Part shown: in pieces, positions 25,943-37,000 of the stretch
Layout of the letters: each line of letters starts with the position of its first letter
Position numbering within the stretch: position 1 is the stretch's first letter
Assembly (NCBI GenBank): GCA_016715895.1
Contig: JADJXH010000004.1
Span: 1,674,001-1,738,000, forward strand
Source: Flavobacteriales bacterium
Lineage (GTDB): Bacteria > Bacteroidota > Bacteroidia > Flavobacteriales_F > PHOS-HE28
Direction of reading: 5' to 3'
DNA: 64,000 nt
Notes under the pieces: generated by a model
Databases searched by the model: none
Seen by the model: only the letters and a program-made list of their open reading frames with translations
What the model was told of the DNA's origin: nothing
Translations under genes and position numbers: made by a program

Positions 25943-26668
25943 GGCGCGTGTTTCCCCTGCTGATGGTGCTCCTGGCCGCGTGCGAAGCGGAGCAATGGGA
26001 CGACTGCGTCACCAGCACGGGTCCACTGCGGGAGGAGGAACGTGCGGTGGGACCCTTCCATCGCGTGGTGCTGGAGGACCGGGTGGACCTGCTGTTGGAG
26101 GATCGCACGGCGGGCACGGTGAACGTGGTGGCGGGCGGCAACCTGCTGGACCAGGTGGTGACCGAGGTGGAGGGGGGGGACGTTGACCGTGAGGAACGAG
26201 AACCGGTGCAATTGGGTGCGCAGCTTCAAGCCGCGGATCACCGTGCGCGTGCCGATGGATGCCGTGGTGGAGCTGGAGCTGCGCGGAACGGGGAACGTGA
26301 GCGCGACGGACACCGTGCGTCAACACGTGTTCCGCATCGAACAGCGGAACGCGCAGGGAACGGTCGAGCTGCAGCTGGCCGTGGATACGTGTTACGTGGG
26401 GCTGCACACCGGCGCCGGCGATGTGCGGCTGTCCGGCACCTGCGGCGTGGCCTATCTCTACAACGGTCTCATGGGGCCAATCGATGCGGGCGCGCTGGTG
26501 GCGCAGGAGGTGAACGTGAACAACAGCGGCGTGGCCGACATCATCTGCCGTGCTCAGCAGCGCCTGAACGCGCAGCTCTTCGATGTGGGGGACGTACGCT
26601 ACTACGGGGATCCCGTGCTACAGGCCACGGTGACCGGAAGCGGGTTCGTGGTGCGGTTGGGGCCCTAG
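25939..26668 (+). pseudogene. Head-GIN domain lipoprotein (DUF2807) with a frameshift in a G8 run
   Basis: The gene starts at an ATGA overlap (25939) with a lipoprotein signal (MRRVFPLLMVLLAACEAE, lipobox Cys15) and continues VVLEDRVDLLLED and LLDQVVTEVEGG, the usual start of a head-GIN protein. At the eight-G run 26172-26179 the frame changes. The matching continuation TLTVRNENRCNWVRSF is found in the next frame and runs on to 26668 (VVRLGP). Removing one G would restore a normal protein of about 242 aa. It may be a true inactivation, a homopolymer sequencing error, or a slippage-controlled on/off switch. The family is surface- or periplasm-exposed; function unknown. Confidence 0.78.
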
Positions 26669-26672
26669 GGGC

Positions 26673-28586
<1,914 letters not shown>

Positions 28587-28722
28587 GCAGGAAAAGTAGC
28601 ATGCGGTCGGGGAATGAGGCGGCGACGTGGAGGACGCGGGAGGCCGTCGCAGAGTGGGCCTTCCGATCGTCCTCGACAGGATCCGAACAATGGGGCTGGG
28701 GCAGGCCGGTCGGGAACGGCCG

Positions 28723-30570
28723 CTAGTCCCGCACCCAGGTCACGGTGGGTGAGCGTTCGCCGGAGGGCAGCAGGACAACCGCACCGTAGACCCCACGGGC
28801 CAGGTGGGAGACATCGAACGATGAGCGTGGGCCTTCAGGACGCGTGCGCCAGACCTCACGGCCGGTGGCATCCATCATCACGAGGATCGAGCCCGGTCCG
28901 ATCGGGTGCCAGAGCAGGTCCACACGTCCTGACCCCGGGTTCGGCATCAGCACCGGAGCGCCGTGGGTGTTCTGGACATGCACGACCCGCACGGGTGAAT
29001 ACGCGTGATGACCGTCCAGGTCCACCTGGCGCAAACGGTAGTAATTGAGCCCTACGCGCGGCTTCGGGTCGAAGTGGGTGTAGTACCGGGGGTGCGTGCT
29101 GTTCCCGGCGCCAGGCACCGTGCCGATGTGCTCGAACTCCGCGCCGTCGAAAGAACGCTCGACCTCGAACCGGTCGTTGTCGACCTCCGTCGCGGTGGAC
29201 CAGTCCACGTTCACGCCACCGGGCACGGCATAGGCCTGCAGGCTGAGCAGTTCGATCGGAAGCACGGTGCAGTCGAGGGAGGCACCGTTCTGCAGGTTCC
29301 AGTCCATGGTGAAACCGATGCTGCTCTGGCTCCAGTTGCTGATGTACATCAGGTAGACCTGTCCAACGGTCACCTGTATGCCGGGGACCCAGCCGCAGTA
29401 TTGCGGCGGCACGAGCGGACAGGCGTTCATGGTGGCGGGGAGGCCGTAGGTGACCGCGGTGCTGGCGAACTGGGGCGGCGAATAGGTGGCGTGGCCCATG
29501 CCGGTGGCATAACTACCGGTGCTGTTGAACGTCGCGGGACCGCTGGAAGCGGCGCAACGGATCGGCGGACCGGGTGGCGGGCAGATGCTGGACGGCGTGG
29601 ATCCGGGCGGGTAGGGCCCCCAGATCGCCCAGTCGTAGTCATCCGGACCAAGGGGGGCGATGGTGAGCCCCAGGTCACCCGAGGAGCTTGGCGAGAACAC
29701 ATACCAGGTGCCTTGATATTCGACGATGTCCAGGCATCCGGAGTTCGCGGCGGTGATGTCAACGATGTTCCCCGTGTTGTTCGTGTTGTTGCTGAAGGCG
29801 ACGTTGCTGCAGATGGTGACCGCGCCGAGGCAGTCCTCGGGTGCCGGTGGGGGCGGGATGCAGGTGACCGTGCCGGCATAGACGACACCTGCGACCGGCG
29901 GTGACCCGGAGTTGAAGATCGTGCCACCGCCCAGCGAGACGATGTAGGAGTTGTCCGTCTGCCACGCGCCGGAGGCGTTGTAGGTGATGATGACCGCATC
30001 GCCGATGTTGACCCCGAGCTGCACCGTCACCGAAGGCACGCCGGCAGGTACCGTGTAATTCGTGGCCACGCCATTGATGGTGATGGTGACGAACGAGGTG
30101 CCCCAGCCATCGCTGAAGCTGTCGAACAGGGTGAGCGTGTAGACGCAATCACCCGCCGGAGGCGCTGCGCAGGCGATGACCAGGGGTGCGCAGACCGCAT
30201 TGGTCGCGCAGATGTACTGGTCCACCAGCACGCGCAGCTGACCGGTGAAGTTGGCCGTCCAGGTCACGGAGGATTGCAGCCCGGTACCGCATGCATCGTC
30301 GTTGTACCCGAGCGATCCGCCGCCGGTGTTGTTGTACAGCGTGATCTGCGTATCGAAGGTGGCCGCGCAGGTGCTGAAGGTGTAGGTGTTGCCGCTCACC
30401 ACGTTCACCAGGGCGTACTGACCGCCTTGAACGCAGGGTACGGTGGTGCTGCCCGGGCACGGAGGGGTGACGGCGGCGCCTGACAGCACATTGTCGTTGG
30501 GGCACTGGGCCACCGCACAGGTCGAAAGGCCTGCGGCCAGGACGACGATTGGTGACCGGCATGAACGCAT
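28723..30570 (-). CDS. T9SS-exported adhesin-like protein, stand-alone copy
   Basis: A 615-aa protein. The start at 30570 was chosen because it opens the signal peptide MRSCRSPIVVLAAGLSTCAV. The N-terminal domain (QYALVNVVSGNTYTFSTC, VTWTANFTGQLRVLVDQ) matches that of the 16717 product. Next is a YTLTLFDSFSDGWGTSFVTI unit similar to one in the 11075 product, the shared block GTWYVFSPSSSGDLGLTI / DYDWAIWGPYPPG / GASLDCTVLPIELLS, and a sorting-domain-like end (LMPNPGSGRVDLLWHPIG to VTWVRD). Unlike the three adhesins at 11-19 kb it has no small secreted partner in front. Cell-surface protein; ligand unknown. Confidence 0.8.
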   Translation of the reverse strand: MRSCRSPIVVLAAGLSTCAVAQCPNDNVLSGAAVTPPCPGSTTVPCVQGGQYALVNVVSGNTYTFSTCAATFDTQITLYNNTGGGSLGYNDDACGTGLQSSVTWTANFTGQLRVLVDQYICATNAVCAPLVIACAAPPAGDCVYTLTLFDSFSDGWGTSFVTITINGVATNYTVPAGVPSVTVQLGVNIGDAVIITYNASGAWQTDNSYIVSLGGGTIFNSGSPPVAGVVYAGTVTCIPPPPAPEDCLGAVTICSNVAFSNNTNNTGNIVDITAANSGCLDIVEYQGTWYVFSPSSSGDLGLTIAPLGPDDYDWAIWGPYPPGSTPSSICPPPGPPIRCAASSGPATFNSTGSYATGMGHATYSPPQFASTAVTYGLPATMNACPLVPPQYCGWVPGIQVTVGQVYLMYISNWSQSSIGFTMDWNLQNGASLDCTVLPIELLSLQAYAVPGGVNVDWSTATEVDNDRFEVERSFDGAEFEHIGTVPGAGNSTHPRYYTHFDPKPRVGLNYYRLRQVDLDGHHAYSPVRVVHVQNTHGAPVLMPNPGSGRVDLLWHPIGPGSILVMMDATGREVWRTRPEGPRSSFDVSHLARGVYGAVVLLPSGERSPTVTWVRD

Positions 30571-30669
30571 CAGAGCCAGGGCAAGGTAGGTACTTCCACG
30601 GATGGCCGGAGCCGTCCGTCCGGGGACGGGGCCTCGGGCACCGGGATCCAAGGATCACGCCGGGGCCGA

Positions 30670-32256
30670 TCAGGTCCTGTCGCCCGTCCTGGTGCCGCGC
30701 TTCGCCTTCGCAGGGATGCCGTTCGCGGAGTCGTTCTTCAGCAGCTTCACCTCGTAGAGATCGGTGCGGCGGTCGCGCATGATACGCACGCTGCCATGCG
30801 CGTTGAGCTCCTTCAGCAGGTCGCGGTCCACGTCCACGATGAGCGTCATCTCCGTGTTCGGCGTGGCCTCGCTCTTGATGCCGTTGGTGGGGAAGGCGAA
30901 GTCGCTCGGCGTGAACACGGCGCTCTGCGCGAACTGGATGTCCATGTTCTCCACTTTGGGCAGGTTGCCCACGCTGCCGGCGATGGCGACGTAGCATTCG
31001 TTCTCGATGGCACGGGCCTGTGCGCAGCGCCGCACACGCATGTAGCCGTTCTGTGTGTCGGTGAGGAAGGGCACGAAGAGGATCTGCATGCCCTGCAGGG
31101 CCAGCAGGCGCGAGAGCTCGGGGAACTCCACATCGTAGCAGATGAGGATGCCCACCTTGCCGCAGTCGGTGTCGAACACGCGCACCTCATCGCCACCCAC
31201 CATGCCCCAGTACTGCACTTCGTTCGGGGTGATGTGCACCTTCTCGAACTTCTTCCAGGTGCCGTCGCGCCTGCACAGGAAGCCCACGTTCTTCAGGTGC
31301 TCGCCGTCCAGCATCGGCATGGACCCGGTGATGATGTTCACGTTGTAGCTGATGGCGAGGTCCACGAACTTCTGTCGCAGCGGCTCGGTGTGGCGCGCCA
31401 GTCCACGCATGGCCCGGGCCTCGTCCAGGTGGTTGTACTCCGCGAGGAGCGGGGCATTGAACAGCTCGGGGAAGAGGCAGAAGTCGGCCTGGTAGCTGCT
31501 GATCGCATCCACGAAGAACTCCGCCTGGTCACAGAGGGCATCGAAGTTCGCCATGGGCCGCATCTGCCATTGGACCAGGCCCAGGCGCACCACATCATTG
31601 GCCCGTCCCGCGATCTTCGGGCGCTGGTCGTGGTAGATGTTGTTCCATTCCAGCAGGGTGGCGTACTCGCGTGAGCTGCTGTCGCCCTCCAGATAGCCCT
31701 TCATCACCTTCAGCACGTGGAAGTCGTTGCTCAGTTGGAACGACAAGGTGGGGTCGTACAGTTCCTTGAGCTTCACCTTCTCGATGTACGCACGCGGGCT
31801 CAGCTGATCCGCATACTTCGCATAGTTGGGGATGCGCCCTCCGGCGATGATGGACTTCAGGTTGAGCCGTTCGCACAGCTCCTTGCGCGCCTCGTACATC
31901 CGCCGGGCCAGCCGCATGCCGCGATACTCGGGATGCACGAACACGTCGATGCCATAAAGCACATCGCCGGACGGGTCGTGGGTGCTGAACGTGTAGTTGC
32001 CCGTGATCTGGCGGTAGGTATGGTTGTCGCCGTACAGGTCATAGTCCACGATGATGGAGAGCGCGGAGGCCACCACCTTGCCGTTCACCGTGACGCAGAA
32101 CTGCCCTTCGGGGAACCGGGCGATGAGGCTGCGGATGTGGTCTTCCCGCCAGATGGACCCGGCCATGTCCGGATAGGCCTGCACCATGGCCTCGCGCAGG
32201 TGCTGGAAATCCTCGAGTTTCAGGTGGCGAAGGCGTATGCGGATGTCCTTGGGCAT
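30670..32256 (-). CDS. GNAT acetyltransferase - carbon-nitrogen hydrolase fusion
   Basis: A 528-aa two-domain protein. Residues 1 to about 200 form a GNAT fold (GIDVFVHPEYRGMRLARRMY is the acetyl-CoA-binding region). From about 225 to the end is a nitrilase-superfamily domain with the Glu-Lys-Cys triad recognisable in FPELF, KVHITPNE and GILICYDVEFPELSR. This fusion is known in several bacterial groups; the substrate is not established. The start is leaderless: TACCTTTG (minus strand, 32268-32261) is followed by 4 nt and ATG. The promoter overlaps that of the divergent gene at 32279. Confidence 0.88.
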   Translation of the reverse strand: MPKDIRIRLRHLKLEDFQHLREAMVQAYPDMAGSIWREDHIRSLIARFPEGQFCVTVNGKVVASALSIIVDYDLYGDNHTYRQITGNYTFSTHDPSGDVLYGIDVFVHPEYRGMRLARRMYEARKELCERLNLKSIIAGGRIPNYAKYADQLSPRAYIEKVKLKELYDPTLSFQLSNDFHVLKVMKGYLEGDSSSREYATLLEWNNIYHDQRPKIAGRANDVVRLGLVQWQMRPMANFDALCDQAEFFVDAISSYQADFCLFPELFNAPLLAEYNHLDEARAMRGLARHTEPLRQKFVDLAISYNVNIITGSMPMLDGEHLKNVGFLCRRDGTWKKFEKVHITPNEVQYWGMVGGDEVRVFDTDCGKVGILICYDVEFPELSRLLALQGMQILFVPFLTDTQNGYMRVRRCAQARAIENECYVAIAGSVGNLPKVENMDIQFAQSAVFTPSDFAFPTNGIKSEATPNTEMTLIVDVDRDLLKELNAHGSVRIMRDRRTDLYEVKLLKNDSANGIPAKAKRGTRTGDRT

Positions 32257-32260
32257 GCCT

Positions 32261-32274
32261 CAAAGGTACCTTCG
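32261..32274. promoter_or_regulatory. Overlapping divergent -7 elements
   Basis: The minus-strand box TACCTTTG (32268-32261) and the plus-strand box TACCTTCG (32267-32274) share the central TA of a GGTACC palindrome. Each is followed by exactly 4 nt and then the ATG of its gene (32256 minus, 32279 plus). The two promoters therefore cannot be melted independently. Confidence 0.65.
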
Positions 32275-32278
32275 TCCC

Positions 32279-32932
32279 ATGGGCATGAACGTGATCCTCA
32301 CCGGCGCCACCGGTTATGTGGGTGAAGGCGTGCTGCTCGAATGCCTCGAGAACCCCGCTGTGGTCCAGGTGCTCGTGGTGGGCCGCCGGAGCTGCGGTCG
32401 CAGCCATGCGAAGCTTAGGGAGCTGCTGGTGCCCGACTTCCTGAAGCTGGACGCGGTGAAGGACCAGTTCACCGGGTATGATGGCTGCTTCTTCTGTGCC
32501 GGCATCAGTTCGGTGGGCATGAACGAGGCGGACTACACGCGCGCCACCTACGATACCACCATGGCCTTCGCGAAGGCCGTGCGCGCGGGTTCACCCCAGG
32601 CCACCTTCATCTACGTTTCCGGCAGCGGCACGGACAGCACGGAGAAAGGACGCCTGATGTGGGCGCGGGTGAAGGGACGCACCGAGAACGAACTTTCGCG
32701 GCTCGGGTTCCGGCAGCAGTTCAACTTCCGTCCGGGCATCATGACGTTGAGCCCCGGCATGAAGAACCCGAAGTGGTGGATGCGCGCACTAGTACCGGTC
32801 TTCGGTCTGGTGATGCCCTGGGTGACCTGCAGCATGAAGCAGGTGGGCTTGGCCATGATCCACGCCGTGCAACGGGGCTATCCGAAGAACGTGCTGGAGG
32901 TGAAGGACATCAAGGCACTGGCGAACGCGTAG
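32279..32932 (+). CDS. NAD(P)-binding Rossmann protein, epimerase/dehydratase-like
   Basis: A 217-aa short-chain extended-type protein. The nucleotide loop GATGYVGEG follows the N-terminal MGMNVILT; YVSGSGTDSTEKGRLMWARVKG has the Ser and Lys expected near the active site. The usual Tyr of YxxxK is replaced by W-x-x-V-K, so catalysis is uncertain. The second half has a hydrophobic segment (MRALVPVFGLVMPWVT). Related Bacteroidetes proteins are annotated as NAD-dependent epimerases. The ATG at 32279 was chosen from the leaderless promoter spacing (4 nt after the -7 box); the longer ORF start would overlap the divergent gene. Confidence 0.72.
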   Translation: MGMNVILTGATGYVGEGVLLECLENPAVVQVLVVGRRSCGRSHAKLRELLVPDFLKLDAVKDQFTGYDGCFFCAGISSVGMNEADYTRATYDTTMAFAKAVRAGSPQATFIYVSGSGTDSTEKGRLMWARVKGRTENELSRLGFRQQFNFRPGIMTLSPGMKNPKWWMRALVPVFGLVMPWVTCSMKQVGLAMIHAVQRGYPKNVLEVKDIKALANA

Positions 32933-32933
32933 C

Positions 32934-33830
32934 CTATTCCTTCACCCACGTCGCGCCCATCACCCCGCCCTGCTCATCACGCACCGAGATGCTGTAGAGC
33001 CCGTCGGGCAGCGCTTCCGTGGCGATCACCGGACGGGTATCGGAGGTGCGTTGTTGCAGCACCACACGGCCCGTGGCATCGAAGAGGGTGATGGTGTGTG
33101 GGCCGGGGGAAAGCTCAAGGGTGAAGTGGGTGCTGCCTGGGTTGGGGAAGGCATCGACCTCATCATGGAGGCGCTCCTCCACTGCCAGGCCAAGGTCACA
33201 AGCGGCTGTCCATGTCGGGGCCTGGTAAGAAATGGTGCTGTCAGAATAGCATCGGATCTGCTCATAACCACCGTCCACCAAGCACCACGGGTCGATCCGG
33301 AATCCCTGATGGAGCCCGATACGTTCGGTGAAGTGAAACCATGGTGTACCCATCAACACCCCACCAGCCAGAACGGCGTCCAGGGTGACGGAGCGCAGGG
33401 CGGTACCATTCAGCCAGACCGTACTGGTATCAACCACTTCATACATCCCGGATGGAAGGGCTCCGCAGGGTTGGTTACCAATACCCGGGGGGAACCAGCG
33501 ATCACCGGGCACCGCGTCGAAACGGATCAGGGTATCCCATGCGGCGCCGATCCAGATCAGGAGCAGGTCACCGTCCAGCGATGTAAAATGTGTTCGCTGA
33601 ACGATAGAGTGCACCGGGTAGCCATTGAAGGTGCTGATCTGATGGCCACTATCTGTTAGGCGTTGTGCATTTCTGCCTCCGACGATAGTGTCCGCGACAT
33701 ATGTTCTTTGCAAGTAACCCTCGAACAGATACCCGCCGAACGAGAAATGCCACGTCGCCCCCGGCGGGCACCAGCTCTGGGCGGCGGCCAGCAAGGGGAG
33801 CAATACAAGGGCGAGGAGGGCGGCGCGCAT
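32934..33830 (-). CDS. T9SS type A sorting domain protein, small
   Basis: A 298-aa secreted protein: signal peptide MRAALLALVLLPLLAAAQS, a beta-rich central domain of about 190 aa (TWHFSFGGYLFEGYLQRTYV, RFDAVPGDRWFPPGIG) with several Cys, and a C-terminal type A sorting domain (DAFPNPGSTHFTLELSPG to GATWVKE). The central domain resembles a group of Bacteroidetes proteins with no assigned function. It ends 1 nt from the convergent epimerase-like gene. A -7 box TAGATTCG lies at 33837-33844, 6 nt before the ATG. Confidence 0.8.
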   Translation of the reverse strand: MRAALLALVLLPLLAAAQSWCPPGATWHFSFGGYLFEGYLQRTYVADTIVGGRNAQRLTDSGHQISTFNGYPVHSIVQRTHFTSLDGDLLLIWIGAAWDTLIRFDAVPGDRWFPPGIGNQPCGALPSGMYEVVDTSTVWLNGTALRSVTLDAVLAGGVLMGTPWFHFTERIGLHQGFRIDPWCLVDGGYEQIRCYSDSTISYQAPTWTAACDLGLAVEERLHDEVDAFPNPGSTHFTLELSPGPHTITLFDATGRVVLQQRTSDTRPVIATEALPDGLYSISVRDEQGGVMGATWVKE

Positions 33831-34043
33831 GATGAACGAATCTAAGGAGGAGACCGGGGAAGTCAGGCGAATGCTGCCTTGGCCTACTGCAGGTGCACTA
33901 CGAGAAGCTGCCCCACTTGGAATGAAGAACGCAGAACGTAGAGCGAAGAATATGGAACGACCTGAGCGTCAGCGGTGACCGGCCCGTAACCGCCCCTCCG
34001 GTAACTTCGCCCCTATCCCGGGCACCAGCCCGCCGTCCTAGCC

Positions 34044-37000
34044 ATGTCCACCTTCGTCCAAGCCGCCCCCTACGTCCCCAAGAACAAGATCCGCGTCGTT
34101 ACCGCCGCCTCGCTGTTCGACGGCCACGATGCCGCCATCAACATCATGCGGCGCATCATCCAGAGCACCGGCGCTGAGGTGATCCACCTGGGCCACGACC
34201 GCAGCGTGGAGGATGTGGTGAACACCGCGATCCAGGAGGATGCCCACGCCATCGCCATGACCAGCTACCAGGGCGGGCACACCGAGTACTTCAAGTACAT
34301 GTTCGACCTGCTGAAGGAGAAGGGCGCGGGGCACATCAAGATCTTCGGCGGGGGCGGCGGCACCATCCTGCCCAGCGAGATCGAGGAGCTGCATGCCTAC
34401 GGCATCACGCGCATCTACCACCCCGATGACGGCCGTGCGATGGGCCTGCAGGGCATGATCAACGACATGCTGGAGAAGGCCGACTTCGACCTGAGCAACA
34501 AGGTCAATGGGGAGGCCAAGAAGTTGAGCCCTCAGAACTGGCCGGCCATCGCCAAGCTGATCAGCACGGCGGAGAACCACCCCGAGGTGTTCGGCAAGAT
34601 CGCCGACGAGATCCACAAGAAGGCCGAGGCGAGCAAGGCCCCGGTGCTGGGCATTACAGGCACGGGCGGTGCGGGGAAATCATCCATGGTGGACGAGCTC
34701 ATCCGCCGCTTCATCCTGGACCAGCCGACCAAGACCATCGGCGTGATCAGCGTGGACCCGAGCAAGCGCAAGACCGGCGGTGCGCTGCTGGGCGACCGCA
34801 TCCGCATGAACAGCATCCGCGGGGAGCGCGTGTACATGCGCAGCCTCGCTACGCGCCAGAGCAACCTCGCGCTGAGCAAGCACGTGAAGGAGGCCGTGAG
34901 CATCCTGAAGGCCGCGGGCTTCGACCTGATCATCCTGGAGACCAGCGGCATCGGCCAGAGCGATACCGAGATCCTGGACCACAGCGACGTGAGCCTCTAC
35001 ATCATGACGCCGGAGTTCGGCGCGGCCACGCAGCTGGAGAAGATCGACATGCTCGACTTCGCCGACGTAGTGGCCATCAACAAGTTCGACAAGCGCGGCG
35101 CCCTCGATGCCCTGCGCGACGTGAAGAAGCAGTACAAGCGCAACCACCAGCTGTGGGACGCCGACGATGACACGCTCCCCGTGGTGGGCACCATCGCCAG
35201 CCAGTTCAACGACCCCGGCACCAACACGCTCTACGCCCGCTTGATGGCCAAGATCGCCGAGAAGACGGGCGTGGACTTCAAGAGCACCTTCCACGGGATG
35301 GACGAGATGAGCGAGAAGGTGTGGATCATCCCCCCCGCCAAGAGCCGCTACCTGAGCGAGATCAGCGAGAACAACCGCCGCTACGATGCCCACGTGCGCA
35401 AGCAGGCGGAGATCGCGGACAAGTTGTATGGGCTGTACAGTGCGGTGTTGACCTTCGGGGGACCGGACTTGCTCAGTGGGCAGTCAGCAGTTGGCAGTAG
35501 GCAGTCCACCAGCGGTGGTGATCAACTGCCTACTGACAACTGGCAACTGCCGACCGGTTCCACCGAAGTGAAGAGCTTGATCGATAAGTTCGAAGAGCTG
35601 CGCAAGGATCTGGATCCCCACCTCTGGTCCATGCTCCAGAACTGGAAGGCCGAGGAGGAGAAGTACAGCGGCGAGTTCTACACCTACCAGGTGCGCGGCA
35701 AGGAGATCAAGGTGCCGAACCACACCGAGAGCCTCAGTCACCTGAAGATCCCGAAGGTGGCGCTGCCGAAGTTCAAGAGCTGGGGCGACAAGGTGCGCTG
35801 GGCCATGCAGGAGAACACGCCGGGCTTCTTCCCCTACACCGCGGGCATCTACCCCTTCAAGCGCCAGGGCGAGGACCCCGCGCGGATGTTCGCCGGCGAG
35901 GGCGGACCCGAGCGCACCAACAAGCGCTTCCACTACGTGAGCCAGGGTATGCCGGCCAAGCGCCTCAGCACCGCCTTCGATAGCGTAACACTCTACGGCC
36001 ACGACCCCGGCCGCCGTCCGGACATCTACGGCAAGGTGGGCAACAGCGGGGTGAGCATCTGCTGCCTCGATGATGCCAAGAAGCTCTACAGCGGCTTCGA
36101 CCTCACCGCGCCCAACACCAGCGTGAGCATGACCATCAACGGTCCCGCGCCCATGCTGCTCGGCTTCTTCATGAACGCCGCGATCGACCAGAACTGCGAG
36201 AAGTATATCCGCGAGCACAAGCTGGAGAAGGAGGTTGAGAAGAAGATCAAGGAGAGGTGGGAGAAGGCGAATGGTGAAATGCGAATGGCGAATGGGAAAG
36301 GCGGATCCACCCATTCACCAGCTTCCATTCACCATTCACCTCGACCACGTTACCACGGAGAAGTACCTGCTGGAAATGATGGACTGGGATTGATGCTCCT
36401 CGGCATCACCGGCGACCAGGTACTCCCCGCCGACGTCTACGCCAAGATCAAGGCCGACACGCTCCAGCAGGTCCGCGGCACCGTGCAGGCCGACATCCTC
36501 AAGGAGGACCAGGCGCAGAACACCTGCATCTTCAGCACCGAGTTCGCGCTGCGCTTGATGGGCGACGTGCAGCAGTACTTCATCGACCAGAAGGTTCGCA
36601 ACTTCTACAGCGTCAGCATCAGCGGCTACCACATCGCGGAGGCCGGCGCCAACCCCATCTCGCAGCTCGCCTTCACCCTGGCCAATGGCTTCACCTACGT
36701 GGAGTACTACCTCAGCCGGGGCATGGACATCAACGCCTTCGCGCCCAACCTGAGCTTCTTCTTCAGCAACGGCATGGACCCCGAGTACGCCGTGATGGGC
36801 CGCGTGGCGCGCCGCCTCTGGGCCAAGGCCCTCAAGCATCGCTACGGCGCCGACGAGCGCAGCCAGATGCTGAAGTACCACATCCAGACCAGCGGTCGCA
36901 GCCTCCACGCGCAGGAGATCGACTTCAACGACATCCGCACCACGTTGCAGGCGCTGTATGCCATTTACGACAACTGCAACAGCCTGCACACCAACGCCTA

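Noticed and set aside
33890..33960. A GAAGAACGCAGAACGTAGAGCGAAGAAT-like stretch upstream of icmF as a regulatory repeat
   Set aside because: It looks like a single degenerate purine-rich repeat of the kind common between genes in this group; no second copy was found in the window, so no function is claimed.
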